64,000 bases of DNA from Spirosoma sp. SC4-14 (GTDB lineage Bacteria > Bacteroidota > Bacteroidia > Cytophagales > Spirosomataceae). The position numbers were made by a program, and so were the translations under genes. Position 1 is the first letter of the stretch. Every line of letters starts with the position of its first letter. The notes under the pieces are model-generated. The model was not told the DNA's origin and ran no database searches. It saw only the letters and a program-made list of their open reading frames with translations. This document shows positions 25,532 through 35,195 of the stretch, one piece after another. Where the stretch lies: NCBI RefSeq assembly GCF_037201965.1, contig NZ_CP147518.1, positions 2,169,001-2,233,000 on the forward strand. The letters run 5' to 3'.

Positions 25532-27520
25532 ATGAAGTCACTCTACACCTCCCTTGTATTGTTTTTATGCTATTTTTCGGCTTCCGCTCAGGTTAATTTT
25601 ACGCAACTGCCCCGCGATTTACAGCTTTATCCCCGAGACGCTAACAATCAGGCAACGGTATGGGTTAGCGGAACGGTTGTTGGTACCGGCTACACTAAAA
25701 TTGCCCTGCAGGTACTTCGAGAAGGACAAGTAACCAGCTTTACGAGTCAGACCTTATCACCTTCGGTTGCCAACACACCTTTTCAGTTTTCAAGTACGAT
25801 TAAGGCCGAAAAAGCACAGTACGACTTTAACGTCTTTCTGTATAACAATACCGACTCGGCCCTGGTTGCCGGGCGAAAGCGTATTGTCTGTGGCGATGTA
25901 TATATCATTCATGGGCAGTCGAATGCGCTGGCGCTGGCTGGGCTGGATCAGTATTATTCGTTTAATTTCGACGATACGTACTTGCGCAACTGTTCGTACC
26001 CTTATGGTGCGCCTAGTATTCCGGATGCCATGAGCTGGTATGCGGCCAAAGATCCGTATGGAAGCATCGGCGGATTCGGGCTGACCCTGCAACGCTTTAT
26101 TCTGGAGCAGTATGGCATACCAACTCTGGTGCTGAACGGAGCTTATGGCGGTACAGGCATTGCGGCTCTGACCGTCCGAAACCCTGCCAATCATGCCGAT
26201 CTGGATACGTTTTATGGCCGATTATTATACCGGGCTCAGTGGGCAGGAGTCGATAAACACGTAAAGGCGATCATTTGGAAACAGGGCGAAGACGAAGCCG
26301 GAAACGGGCCCGATGGGTATGGCGAGAAGTTTAAAGTTCTCTACGACCAGCTACGCGAAGACTACGGCAATGCCCGTATTTATGTTGGCCAGATCAATAT
26401 TCTGGCCGATAAGGAAGAAGGGGCCGCTGCTTTGCGCGATTTTCAGCGCCGGACAAAATACCTCTTCGACAACGTGGAGTCAATTGCCACCATTGGAGCC
26501 CGTGGATACGACGGTATTCACTATGATCCGCTGGGCCATCAGCAGATCGCTTATGAACAGTTTCGGCAGATTGCCCGCGATTTTTATGGGTCGACGGATA
26601 CCTTGCAGATCAACTCGCCCGATGTGAAAAAAGTGTTCTACAATATCCCTAAAGACTCCATTACGCTGGTATTTGACAGCGATATGCAAATGGCCTGGAA
26701 AGATACCGCTTACTATAACTTCGCGACTGGTGAAAAAATAGGAAGCCGTGAACTAAAAGATTATTTCTACCTCGATAAACAGGCCGGGCTTCTGTCGGGT
26801 GGAACTACAAATGGCAATCGGGTAATACTGGGGTTGAAACAACCCTCGGCAGCTAAATTTCTGCGTTATCTGCCTGCTTACTTTTCTGATGCCTTATCGT
26901 CGTTCTATAACGGGCCAACGTTGCGAAACACGCTCGGTATGCGCGCTTTCAGCTTCGATAGTGTAGCCATTGCCGATGCCATTCCGACCGTAACGACGCT
27001 TGCCGCTAAGCCCATTTCTGAAAAACAGATTCAACTGACCTGGACTGCTCCGGCAACGGCCCAAACGCAGATTCTGGAACGCAGCGATGGGTCGCAGACG
27101 GCATTTAAAACCATTGCGAGAGTGTCAGGTACAGTTGCAACCTTCAATGATACCAACGTGCCCGATCCGTTTGGAAGCTATTACTACCGATTACGGGCTT
27201 ATAGCAGCACATCAGAGTCGGTCTATAGCAATGTGGTTATGTCGAAACCGTTGGTTCTGGGAATAGCGAATACCGAATTGCCCATAAAACTTTATCCGAA
27301 TCCTCTTTCAGCCGATCGGGTACTGCATATCGAGGTAGATCAATTGGCTATTAAGTCGATAGTGGTTCGTGATGTATTGGGTAAGACCATAAAAAACTGG
27401 CAGGGGAAAGTGCAGAATGAGCTACTGATCGGACTGAATGACGTAGCCGAAGGCCTGTATATTGCCGAGGTTGAAACTACCGATGGAAAGGTTTTACACC
27501 ATAAGATTGTTGTTCAGTGA
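25532..27520 (+). CDS. Secreted SGNH/sialate-O-acetylesterase-like protein with T9SS sorting signal
   Basis: A 662-residue protein with an N-terminal signal peptide (MKSLYTSLVLFLCYFSASA). A GDVYIIHGQSNALA motif with the likely nucleophile Ser, KQGEDEA and DGIHYDPLGHQQ (catalytic His) define an SGNH/SASA esterase domain (about 110-350). A beta-sandwich region and a fibronectin-III-like domain (about 490-580) follow. The C-terminal about 80 residues (LPIKLYPNPLS, then GLYIAEVET, KIVVQ) form a type IX secretion sorting domain. It is probably placed on the cell surface, where it may remove acetyl groups from glycans. It lies among polysaccharide genes but on the opposite strand. Confidence 0.88.
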   Translation: MKSLYTSLVLFLCYFSASAQVNFTQLPRDLQLYPRDANNQATVWVSGTVVGTGYTKIALQVLREGQVTSFTSQTLSPSVANTPFQFSSTIKAEKAQYDFNVFLYNNTDSALVAGRKRIVCGDVYIIHGQSNALALAGLDQYYSFNFDDTYLRNCSYPYGAPSIPDAMSWYAAKDPYGSIGGFGLTLQRFILEQYGIPTLVLNGAYGGTGIAALTVRNPANHADLDTFYGRLLYRAQWAGVDKHVKAIIWKQGEDEAGNGPDGYGEKFKVLYDQLREDYGNARIYVGQINILADKEEGAAALRDFQRRTKYLFDNVESIATIGARGYDGIHYDPLGHQQIAYEQFRQIARDFYGSTDTLQINSPDVKKVFYNIPKDSITLVFDSDMQMAWKDTAYYNFATGEKIGSRELKDYFYLDKQAGLLSGGTTNGNRVILGLKQPSAAKFLRYLPAYFSDALSSFYNGPTLRNTLGMRAFSFDSVAIADAIPTVTTLAAKPISEKQIQLTWTAPATAQTQILERSDGSQTAFKTIARVSGTVATFNDTNVPDPFGSYYYRLRAYSSTSESVYSNVVMSKPLVLGIANTELPIKLYPNPLSADRVLHIEVDQLAIKSIVVRDVLGKTIKNWQGKVQNELLIGLNDVAEGLYIAEVETTDGKVLHHKIVVQ

Positions 27521-27551
27521 GCGATGAGCCTCGGCATTAGCACAGATTGTT

Positions 27552-27559
27552 TAGTTTTG
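27552..27559 (+). promoter_or_regulatory. Candidate -7 box before the formyltransferase gene
   Basis: TAGTTTTG matches TAnnTTTG and lies 25 nt upstream of the ATG at 27584. No TTG is found at 19 nt spacing. Confidence 0.35.
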
Positions 27560-27583
27560 TAGCTAAAATCCCTTTGAAGATAT

Positions 27584-28348
27584 ATGCGCCTAGTGATTCT
27601 GACGCAGGACGATCCATTCTATCTTGCCCGAAATATCGACTACCTGTTAAAAAAATTACCTCCCTACGCTGAAGTTGTTGCCACTGTTGTTTTCGACGTA
27701 TCGCCGTTTGGCAAGCGCGAGAGCTTCAGTGAGAAAATGAAGAAGACCTACGACATTTTTGGGCTTCCTTTTTTTATTCGGTATGGCTTTAAGTTTGTAC
27801 TCTCCAAGCTGGATAGCCGCAATAACGTCAGAAAAACACTGGCCGATCGGGGAATTCCGCTTATCGAAATTGAAGGAGCCATCAATAAAGACGAAAATCT
27901 CGAAAAAATTCGGGCCTATAAACCCGATCTGCTTGTGTCGATTGCGGGTAATCAGATTTTTAAGCGCAAGTTGCTGGATGTAGCCACGCATGGCTGTATT
28001 AACCTGCACACGGCGCTTCTGCCAAAATACAGAGGGCTGATGCCTTCGTTTTGGGTCTTGAAAAACGGCGAAACGCATACCGGCGTTTCGGTTTTCTTTG
28101 TCGATGAAGGCATCGACAGTGGCCCAATTCTGGTTCAGAACAAACTGGAAATCGGCGACAGAAGTCAGGCCGAACTGATCGATGTGACCAAGAAGATGGG
28201 CATGGATGCCATTCTGGAATCGATCGAAAAGATCCATTCGGGCAAGTATGAGCTGATCGAAAACGACGCGGCTCAGATGACCTATTTCACCTTTCCAACC
28301 CGCGACGATGTGAAAGCCTTTCTGGCTGCGGGTAAACGGTTTTATTAA
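27584..28348 (+). CDS. Formyltransferase family protein
   Basis: A 254-residue cytoplasmic protein of the formyl_trans (PF00551) fold. The catalytic Asn-x-His appears in INLHTALLPKYRG, and the Asp in EGIDSGPIL, so the N10-formyl-tetrahydrofolate-dependent triad is intact. It is shorter than methionyl-tRNA formyltransferase (about 310) and lacks its C-terminal tRNA-binding domain, so a sugar-amine N-formyltransferase is more likely, as for VioF- or ArnA-type enzymes. Its location among polysaccharide genes supports this. Substrate unproven. Confidence 0.78.
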   Translation: MRLVILTQDDPFYLARNIDYLLKKLPPYAEVVATVVFDVSPFGKRESFSEKMKKTYDIFGLPFFIRYGFKFVLSKLDSRNNVRKTLADRGIPLIEIEGAINKDENLEKIRAYKPDLLVSIAGNQIFKRKLLDVATHGCINLHTALLPKYRGLMPSFWVLKNGETHTGVSVFFVDEGIDSGPILVQNKLEIGDRSQAELIDVTKKMGMDAILESIEKIHSGKYELIENDAAQMTYFTFPTRDDVKAFLAAGKRFY

Positions 28349-28352
28349 CAGA

Positions 28353-28417
28353 TTGGGAATAAGTCATTAGCCATTGGTCATTAGTTTATAGACAAATGGC
28401 TAATGACTTATTCCCAA
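28353..28417. repeat. Perfect 23-bp hairpin with GTCATTAG words
   Basis: Arms 28353-28375 and 28395-28417 are exact reverse complements with a 19-nt loop. GTCATTAG appears in the left arm and again at the loop. It begins 5 nt after the formyltransferase stop and ends 15 nt before the deacetylase start, so it could end one transcript or control the next. No T-tract. Confidence 0.75.
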
Positions 28418-28431
28418 CTCTCCATTTATCT

Positions 28432-29286
28432 ATGAATATTCTGACGTTTGATATTGAAGAGTGGTTTCATATTCTGGACAATGCGTCGACTCGTACGGAG
28501 GCTGAATGGGGTCGGTACGAAACGCGGATTTATGAGAATATGGACCGAATCTTCGAGCTTCTGGACGATACCAAAAGTCGGGCAACCTTTTTTTGCCTGG
28601 GTTGGGTAGCCGATAAACATCCGGAAATTATCCGGCGAATTGATGCGGCAGGCTACGAAATTGCTACGCATTCGTATGCGCATCAGTTGGCCTATGAGCA
28701 AACTCCCGCCGAGTTTCAGGCCGACCTGGAACGGTCGATCAAGCACTTGCAGGATATTACGGGTAAGAAAGTACGATCGTACCGGGCACCGGGTTTTTCA
28801 ATTAAGGAATATAATCGCTGGGTTTTCCCGATCCTGATCGAGCAGGGAATCGAAATTGACTGTTCCGTTTTTTCGGCCCGTCGGGCGCACGGTGGCGATG
28901 CATCCCTGGGAATGTTTGAACCCGGTTTCCTGAATGTAGAAGGTACTTTACTGAAAGAGTTTCCGATCAACACGGCCGCCGTATTGGGTCAGGATCTGAT
29001 TTTTTCGGGCGGGGGCTATTTCAGATTGCTGCCCTATCGGGCAATTCGGGGGCTGATGAGCCGCTCCAACTACGTAATGACCTACTTTCATCCCCGCGAT
29101 TTTGACGCCGGGCAGCCTATGATTCCAGGACTAAGCCGGGCCCGCCGATTCAAATCCTATTATGGATTGAAAAACTGTTTACCCAAACTCCGGCAACTGT
29201 TGATCGAGTTCCCGTTTGTCGATCTGGCCGAAGCCGACCGGCAGGTCGACTGGGCTAAGATAGCGCCGAAAGAGGTGACAATTTAG
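28432..29286 (+). CDS. Polysaccharide deacetylase family protein (XrtA/PuuE-like with C-terminal DUF3473)
   Basis: 284 residues from the ATG at 28432; upstream in-frame codons back to 28396 lie in the hairpin and are not conserved-looking. The metal-binding Asp is in LTFDIEEWFH, the two His in THSYAHQ, and the conserved Arg in SYRAPGFS. The C-terminal YFHPRDFD is typical of the DUF3473 extension found in surface-polysaccharide loci. It probably removes an N-acetyl group from a sugar in the polymer. Its 3' end overlaps the convergent GT4 gene by 32 nt. Confidence 0.88.
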   Translation: MNILTFDIEEWFHILDNASTRTEAEWGRYETRIYENMDRIFELLDDTKSRATFFCLGWVADKHPEIIRRIDAAGYEIATHSYAHQLAYEQTPAEFQADLERSIKHLQDITGKKVRSYRAPGFSIKEYNRWVFPILIEQGIEIDCSVFSARRAHGGDASLGMFEPGFLNVEGTLLKEFPINTAAVLGQDLIFSGGGYFRLLPYRAIRGLMSRSNYVMTYFHPRDFDAGQPMIPGLSRARRFKSYYGLKNCLPKLRQLLIEFPFVDLAEADRQVDWAKIAPKEVTI

Positions 29287-30442
29287 CCTTTTTCGAATGC
29301 ACGATCTTTTCGTATTCGTCCAGTAAGCGTTTGGCTACAATGTCGATGTCATATTGAGCTTTCAGGAGAGCTGTTGCATTTTGGGCAACCTGTTGGCGCA
29401 GGTCGTTGTCGCCCAGCATGGTTTCCAGTCCTTTCAGAACCCCTTCTGGAGTTAGCTCATTGACCAGACCGGCTGCCTGATGCTGACGAATAGTTTCGCC
29501 AAATCCAACCCGGTCTGATACGAGTGTTGGCGCCCCTGATGCCATTGCTTCCAGTACGGCCATCGAGAAACCTTCAGAGTAAGATGGTAAGGTAAAGAGG
29601 TCGGCGTCGGCCAATGCGGCTTTCTTATCGTCGCCGGTTAGCATACCGACCAGCCGAATCGAGTCGCTGAGTTTGTTGTCGTCGATAAACTGGCGGGCCT
29701 CGGCTTCGTAGCCGTCGTTACCGCCAGCAACAATCAGTATGGCATCTGCATGCTTCTGCTGATACGCTTTAAATGCGGGCAGGAGCAGGCCAAGGCCTTT
29801 CTTTATATTAAGTCGGCTCATAAACAGAACCATTTTTCGGGAGTTGGGCACGTTGAATTTTCGACGAAACGTACCTTTAGCGGGCAGGTGAGTGAAATCG
29901 CTCAGTTTGATGCCGTTAGGAATAATAACAACATTCGGATGAGGTGAGCCCAAATAACGGGCGATGTCTTCGCGTTCGTCGGTATTATTGATCTGAACCA
30001 GGTCGGCACGGCGCAAATACCGTTTTTGGGCCAGATTGTCCATCAACTGCTTTTTCAGGTTGTTATGGGCATATACCCAGCGGTCGAGCACGCCATGAAT
30101 AGTAATTACTTTGGCGATACTATTATCGACCATAAAAGGAGCCAGCGTTCCGAAATGCCACAAACCATGACAGTGAATAACGTCATATTCATGAATATAC
30201 TTTTTCAGGTACTGGTATAATTCGCCTGAAACCTCACGGAAAAAACGGCTGATGATGGGTGTTCTACGGCAAAGAATAAGCCGGGCGCCCTCAGGAACAG
30301 GATATGGTTTTTCGCCTTCAGAATAGGGGCTCAGAATATCGACCTGATGCCCATAACGAAGCGCTACCTGCGTATGATCGAAGATGATCTTGGGAGGACC
30401 ACCAGCCTCCCAGGTATAAGCACAAATATTTAGTATTCGCAT
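29255..30442 (-). CDS. Glycosyltransferase family 4 (GT-B)
   Basis: 395 residues from the ATG at 30442; the frame extends upstream to 30532 but there overlaps the preceding gene. The family N-terminus MRILNICAYTWEAGGPPK starts here. The C-terminal donor-binding half has VLFMSRLNIKKGLGLLL, then EGFSMAVLEAMASGAP with the E-x7-E motif. It transfers a sugar from a nucleotide donor with retention. A 22-nt gap separates it from the upstream GT4 gene, so it is the last gene of the 53-29 kb minus-strand operon. Confidence 0.9.
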   Translation of the reverse strand: MRILNICAYTWEAGGPPKIIFDHTQVALRYGHQVDILSPYSEGEKPYPVPEGARLILCRRTPIISRFFREVSGELYQYLKKYIHEYDVIHCHGLWHFGTLAPFMVDNSIAKVITIHGVLDRWVYAHNNLKKQLMDNLAQKRYLRRADLVQINNTDEREDIARYLGSPHPNVVIIPNGIKLSDFTHLPAKGTFRRKFNVPNSRKMVLFMSRLNIKKGLGLLLPAFKAYQQKHADAILIVAGGNDGYEAEARQFIDDNKLSDSIRLVGMLTGDDKKAALADADLFTLPSYSEGFSMAVLEAMASGAPTLVSDRVGFGETIRQHQAAGLVNELTPEGVLKGLETMLGDNDLRQQVAQNATALLKAQYDIDIVAKRLLDEYEKIVHSKKAKLSPLSALS

Positions 30443-30464
30443 AGAGGTGCTGCGAAATAAACGA

Positions 30465-31631
30465 TTATGTTGTGATTTTACTAAATCCCTGTAGCATTTC
30501 TCGGGCAACGGCTCCGGGCGAATAAGGAGCAATTAGCTGTTTGGCTGCGGTACTCATCTGCCGCATATCAACGTTATTATCCATAAACTCAACGAGTCGC
30601 TTGATTAGTTGAATGGAATGGTTTGGATCGAAAATGAAACCATTCTGGCCATCGCGGACCAGATCGGCCACACAACCACAGCGGTTCGAGACAATTACGG
30701 GCAGGCCACAAGCCATTGCTTCATTAACAACTAACCCCCAGGGTTCAGAACGACTTGGCAAGACGAGTACATCGCTCAGAGCTAATAGCTCGGGCACTTT
30801 AAACCAGGGGCGCCCTGGCAAAAATTTGACAGGGTCGGTCAGTTCCAGAGAGGTTACCTGGTCGACCAGCGAATCATGTTCAATCCCATCGCCGAGGAGA
30901 ACGAGTCCCCACTGATTGCCATTGTGCGATTGGCTGAGGGCTTCGCCAAAGGCAGTGATGAGAACGGGAAGGTTTTTGAACTCAATAAGCCGTCCGACAA
31001 AAATAAAATTATGCGGCCGTAAACCTAATTGTTGTTGCTGATCGGTACGTTGTTGAATGGCTTTTTCGTAAACGGTTTGAAGCGTTGGATTGTCGACCGC
31101 ATTTTTTTTGAGCAGAACCTTGTCTGGGCTTACACCAAACTCGGTCACATAGCGGGCCGACAGACTGCCAAAGCAGAAAAAACCATCGCACTGCTTAAAG
31201 ATTATGCGTTTGAATCGTTCTTTCCAGCCTCCTCGTTCGTGGTCGGCGGCAGTGCTTTCATTCTGCATAATTACCCGGATGCCGTTTACTTTGGCCCAGA
31301 ATAGCAATAGCAACTGGGCCGGATCGTAGTAACCGGTGAGATTGATAACATCGGGCCGGTAGGCTTTGGCGTGCAAATAAAGGGCACGGATTCGCTCGAA
31401 AAGACTAACTTCTTCCAGATACCGGTCAAAGAGCAACTTGTAGTTATAGCTATAAGTTGGAGTCGATTCGCTATCCTCAGTTTCCAGGCCCGCCCGCGAA
31501 CGTTCGTTGCGGGCAATCTGCAGGACTAGCATCGAAACGTTGGGTTGCTGATCGACGAGTTGCTGCAAGGCCTGAAAAACAGCTGATTTATAGTGTGCCC
31601 ACAACAGATTATGAACAATCAGGATGCGCAT
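30465..31631 (-). CDS. Glycosyltransferase family 4 (GT-B)
   Basis: A 388-residue cytoplasmic enzyme: MRILIVHNLLWAHYKSAVF at the N-terminus, FVGRLIEFKNLPVLI at the start of the donor domain, and SEPWGLVVNEAMACGLPVI with the E-x7-E motif. Its start overlaps the stop of the membrane gene upstream by one nt, showing translational coupling. Sugar specificity unknown. Confidence 0.9.
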   Translation of the reverse strand: MRILIVHNLLWAHYKSAVFQALQQLVDQQPNVSMLVLQIARNERSRAGLETEDSESTPTYSYNYKLLFDRYLEEVSLFERIRALYLHAKAYRPDVINLTGYYDPAQLLLLFWAKVNGIRVIMQNESTAADHERGGWKERFKRIIFKQCDGFFCFGSLSARYVTEFGVSPDKVLLKKNAVDNPTLQTVYEKAIQQRTDQQQQLGLRPHNFIFVGRLIEFKNLPVLITAFGEALSQSHNGNQWGLVLLGDGIEHDSLVDQVTSLELTDPVKFLPGRPWFKVPELLALSDVLVLPSRSEPWGLVVNEAMACGLPVIVSNRCGCVADLVRDGQNGFIFDPNHSIQLIKRLVEFMDNNVDMRQMSTAAKQLIAPYSPGAVAREMLQGFSKITT

Positions 31632-33019
31632 CAGGAAGCCTGATTATTTGGAACGACAATGAACTGATCTGTAGGAGCGGGGACTGAAGGCTTATCGGAT
31701 AAATAAGCCGGAAACAGGTGCTCAACGCCCACAAACCGTATCATAAGTGCTAACGGAAACCAGAATGCTATTTCGTATGGACGCCCGTTGGTAAACAGCG
31801 TTACCAGAATGAGCATATAGAAATAGGCTAGAAACGTGCTCAATGGATTAGGATTGGTTCGCATGATTTTCAGGACGTTATAGAAAATTATTCCATTCAT
31901 ACCCGCGAAGAGCACAAACCCCAGCAACCCCTGGTTGGTTAGCGATTCCATAATGGGAATATCGAGATAAAGGTACTTATACCCAAAGCCTAAAACCAGC
32001 ATGTAGATGTGGCCTACCAGCACATTCGAGAAGAACGTGGCGCTCACGGAGCGGTTGGCCGCCGAAGCATCCAGCGCGGCCTGATAGCCTGCCCCTTTGG
32101 CTTTTAAGCCTAACAGAGCATACACATTTTCGAGGTTGCGTTCGACGAAGGCCGATACATAGCTGAACAGAATGGAATATATATCGTCGTATCTTCGGAA
32201 GAAGATAATGATTCCAACGATGCCTAAACCAATCGTAACCAGCGAAATAGGGCTCAATAGACCCCGAACAGCGAGCCGAATCTGGGCCGGACGCACGTTG
32301 TAGAACATGAAAAAGGCCACTGCGATCAGCATAGCCAGAATGCCGGAGCGGGTTTGGGTCAGTACCAGAATGGCCAGATTGAGTGCGCCCGAAAAAAGAG
32401 CCAAAAACCGAAACATGAGGTTTGTTTGTGGACGAATTACCCACATGGCGCAGGCGATAAGCCCCATAAACGCATTTCGGGCAAAGGCGTGTGGATTACC
32501 AGACCCATCGTCGTTGTCGCCTAATGTAATAGTTGCCCGCTGCCCAATGGCCCAGGTCGGGTTTGTAATCAGCGAGTAAACCAGCCCCAGGTTCGATACC
32601 AGGGTAAAGAGAATAACAACCGGGATAAATACGCGGATAATATCGTTAGGAATGTTGATCAGTAAGAACAGGAACAGGAAAATGTAGGTGTAATAGATCA
32701 TGTCTTTTCCATAATCCTTAAAGCCCGGATCGCCCATATAGACATACATATAAAAAATACACAGCAGTAAAAAAGCTATGCCCATCCAGAAAATGGTAAG
32801 ATTAGGTCTATACAACCGCCTGAAAATGGTAAAAGGCACCATCAGAACAAGGCCACCCGCCAGTGCAGCCGCCGTAAAAGCCGTACTGCCTGGAGCCAGT
32901 TTGAGTGCATCCCGGAAAAAGAAAATCAATGGATAACCGTCTACCAGAATACAGATACCAACCACCATGCGCATGTAGTCGATAGTTTGCAGAAAACGAA
33001 TTAGCCCATTCATGAACAA
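31631..33019 (-). CDS. O-antigen polymerase/ligase-like membrane protein (Wzy/WaaL family)
   Basis: A 462-residue protein with about 10-12 membrane segments and a large loop in the second half (about 280-350). The segment VLTQTRSGILAMLIAV matches the conserved TRS/G element of the Wzy_C family. In an ABC-exported system, polymerisation is cytoplasmic, so this is more likely an O-antigen-type ligase or a second polymerase; sequence alone does not decide. Part of the minus-strand operon. Confidence 0.78.
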   Translation of the reverse strand: MFMNGLIRFLQTIDYMRMVVGICILVDGYPLIFFFRDALKLAPGSTAFTAAALAGGLVLMVPFTIFRRLYRPNLTIFWMGIAFLLLCIFYMYVYMGDPGFKDYGKDMIYYTYIFLFLFLLINIPNDIIRVFIPVVILFTLVSNLGLVYSLITNPTWAIGQRATITLGDNDDGSGNPHAFARNAFMGLIACAMWVIRPQTNLMFRFLALFSGALNLAILVLTQTRSGILAMLIAVAFFMFYNVRPAQIRLAVRGLLSPISLVTIGLGIVGIIIFFRRYDDIYSILFSYVSAFVERNLENVYALLGLKAKGAGYQAALDASAANRSVSATFFSNVLVGHIYMLVLGFGYKYLYLDIPIMESLTNQGLLGFVLFAGMNGIIFYNVLKIMRTNPNPLSTFLAYFYMLILVTLFTNGRPYEIAFWFPLALMIRFVGVEHLFPAYLSDKPSVPAPTDQFIVVPNNQAS

Positions 33020-33085
33020 TGTCAGTTTTAGATGGATAGTTTATCGGTTTTGCGAGGCACAAACACGGTACCGGTTCGCTGAAAA

Positions 33086-33982
33086 CTATTGTTTCTTTGC
33101 GGCTTGTCGTAGCTGTAAACGATGCCGGACGTAGCCAAATTCGCCCTGAAGCACAAAGGTCAGTAGTTTACGCAAACGGCAATAACGCTGCCAGAATGCT
33201 TCTCCCAGTGAACTTTGTAGCTGCGGACGATATTTTTCTTTAATAACCTGATGCTCACTAAGCCCAACGGTACTGATTGTTGACGATTTAGCATTCGGTT
33301 GAACCCGAAATCCACCCCAAAACCCATCAACATGCCGAAACCGCATACCGGGCTGAACGCCCAGCCGGGCCACAATTTCATAATCAATAACAAAGCGCAA
33401 ATTTTCGTCCAGAAAACCAAACTCATTTAAACGCTCCCGCCGGATAAAAAGCGACTGGTTAAATACCTGCATGCCTTCATAAATCTGACATTCGACACAG
33501 AATTCAGGGGCACGAAGCTCTTCCAGAATAACGTCCTGTTCGTCGGTTATGTACATGTCGCCAAAAAAAACGTCGGTATCGGGTGCCAGGCGCCAGGCAT
33601 CGGCAACCCGACTGAAGGCATCGGGCGCAAACGTGTCATCCGAGTTCTGAAAGGCAACATAGTCGCCGGTTGCCATGCGAAAGCCTTTGTTTATAGCATC
33701 CGTCTGACCGCGATCTTTCTCACTTACCCAGCCTGCAAGATAAGGCTCATATTTTTTTATCAGATCGACACTCCCATCGGCCGATCCGCCATCGATGATA
33801 AAATATTCCAGATTGGGGTAGTTCTGATTCAATACGCTAAGAATCGTGCGCTCCAGGTAGTGAACCTGATTGTAAGAAGGCGTTACGACGGTGAGTTTTG
33901 GATACGATTTTTCAGTGGCTACCGTGCGGGGTTGGTAGGCTTTGGTGACGAATGGGTGGAGCGATTGGCCAGGCTGATTCAT
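33086..33982 (-). CDS. Glycosyltransferase family 2
   Basis: A 298-residue GT-A enzyme: LTVVTPSYNQVHYLERTILS, IIDGGSADGS, and the metal-binding FQNSDDTF near residue 115. It resembles WcaE/WfgS-type enzymes that extend a lipid-linked unit. The next gene on the strand starts only 4 nt away. Donor unknown. Confidence 0.9.
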   Translation of the reverse strand: MNQPGQSLHPFVTKAYQPRTVATEKSYPKLTVVTPSYNQVHYLERTILSVLNQNYPNLEYFIIDGGSADGSVDLIKKYEPYLAGWVSEKDRGQTDAINKGFRMATGDYVAFQNSDDTFAPDAFSRVADAWRLAPDTDVFFGDMYITDEQDVILEELRAPEFCVECQIYEGMQVFNQSLFIRRERLNEFGFLDENLRFVIDYEIVARLGVQPGMRFRHVDGFWGGFRVQPNAKSSTISTVGLSEHQVIKEKYRPQLQSSLGEAFWQRYCRLRKLLTFVLQGEFGYVRHRLQLRQAAKKQ

Positions 33983-33986
33983 GTGT

Positions 33987-35090
33987 CTAGAGGAGTGATT
34001 GATAAACAGTCAGCGTTTGTCGGGCAGTTTGTTCACACGAAAAGTGCGTCAATCGCTCTGTGCCTTTCTGTCGTAATTCCTGTTGTCGGGCATTGCTCGA
34101 CAGAACCTGTTCAACGGCATTGGCAATGGAATCGTCATCTTCCGGGTCGAAATAAACGGCGGCATCGGCTGCTACTTCGGGCAATGAACTCCGATTGCTC
34201 AAAATGACCGGACAACTTGCACTAAAGGCTTCAAGCACTGGTATGCCAAAACCTTCGTTGAGCGATGGGAACACAAAGGCCGTTGCATGATGATAGAGCC
34301 CAAACAGGCTTTCATCGGTAATTGGCCGATAATGGACCCGGCTACCTAACTGAGCCGAATGAAACAGCGCCTGCTCATCGGCGGTAAAGGAACCTCCACC
34401 TGCACAGATCAGGTGTAAGTTGGGGTGCTGTTTAAAAACCGGCCTGACAGCCCTGAAAAAGGTAGTAAAGTTTTTATAAAGCCCGCGCTTGCCCACATAG
34501 AGCAAATACGGAAACTCAGCCGAAGGGGCTACTTCATGTTGTGCATTATTTTGAAAAGTAGTGCCGAGGTGTATGACACTGATCTTGTCGGGGTCGATGG
34601 GGAAGAAGCGAACAATCTCCTGTTTCGAAAACTCTGAAACCGAAATAATCCGATTGGCCCGGTGCATAAGTTGTTTCTTAACCTCGTAGAGCCCTTCACC
34701 AACATCCGGATAAATTTTCCCATATCGTTCGCTCGTTGCATCATGAAAGGTGACAACAAACGGTTTTTTATTAATCGACTTCAGGAAATATCGATGGTAA
34801 TAGGTTGGGTGGAATACATCGAACTGTCCGGCTTTTATTCGTTGCTGACTATACAGACGATTGAAAAGCGACGCGGCCCGATTGACATTCCGCGAATGTG
34901 CCAGTTGCCGATAGGGAAGATGCTTACTGAATGATGCCTTACTGAGATATTCGTTATTGGATAGCCGTAAGGACAATTCGAAGTCTATATCTGAACGACT
35001 GGAAAACGAACTCATCAAGTCGAAAAAATACCGGGATACTCCACCGTAGGTTAGGCCAGTAAAACACTGATGGTCGTACAGAACATTCAT
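33987..35090 (-). CDS. Glycosyltransferase family 4 (GT-B)
   Basis: A 367-residue GT-B enzyme with FTGLTYGGVSRYFFDLM at the N-terminus, FHDATSERY and ISVSEFSKQEIVRFF in the middle, and FPSLNEGFGIPVLEAFSASC with the E-x7-E motif. Typical of rhamnosyl- or mannosyltransferase-like GT4 enzymes. Cytoplasmic; specificity unknown. Confidence 0.9.
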   Translation of the reverse strand: MNVLYDHQCFTGLTYGGVSRYFFDLMSSFSSRSDIDFELSLRLSNNEYLSKASFSKHLPYRQLAHSRNVNRAASLFNRLYSQQRIKAGQFDVFHPTYYHRYFLKSINKKPFVVTFHDATSERYGKIYPDVGEGLYEVKKQLMHRANRIISVSEFSKQEIVRFFPIDPDKISVIHLGTTFQNNAQHEVAPSAEFPYLLYVGKRGLYKNFTTFFRAVRPVFKQHPNLHLICAGGGSFTADEQALFHSAQLGSRVHYRPITDESLFGLYHHATAFVFPSLNEGFGIPVLEAFSASCPVILSNRSSLPEVAADAAVYFDPEDDDSIANAVEQVLSSNARQQELRQKGTERLTHFSCEQTARQTLTVYQSLL

Positions 35091-35195
35091 GAACAGAAAT
35101 CTACTAGTTTGTATTTTTTTGAGAAAATACAGCTACAAAAATACAACTTAATACGATAAAGCCAAGATTATACTGATCGTCTTGTATTCGTGTTT

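Noticed and set aside
31977..32444. A 155-residue minus-strand frame
   Set aside because: An out-of-frame shadow of the Wzy/WaaL-like membrane gene with a Ser/Gly/Arg-rich, unfolded-looking composition.
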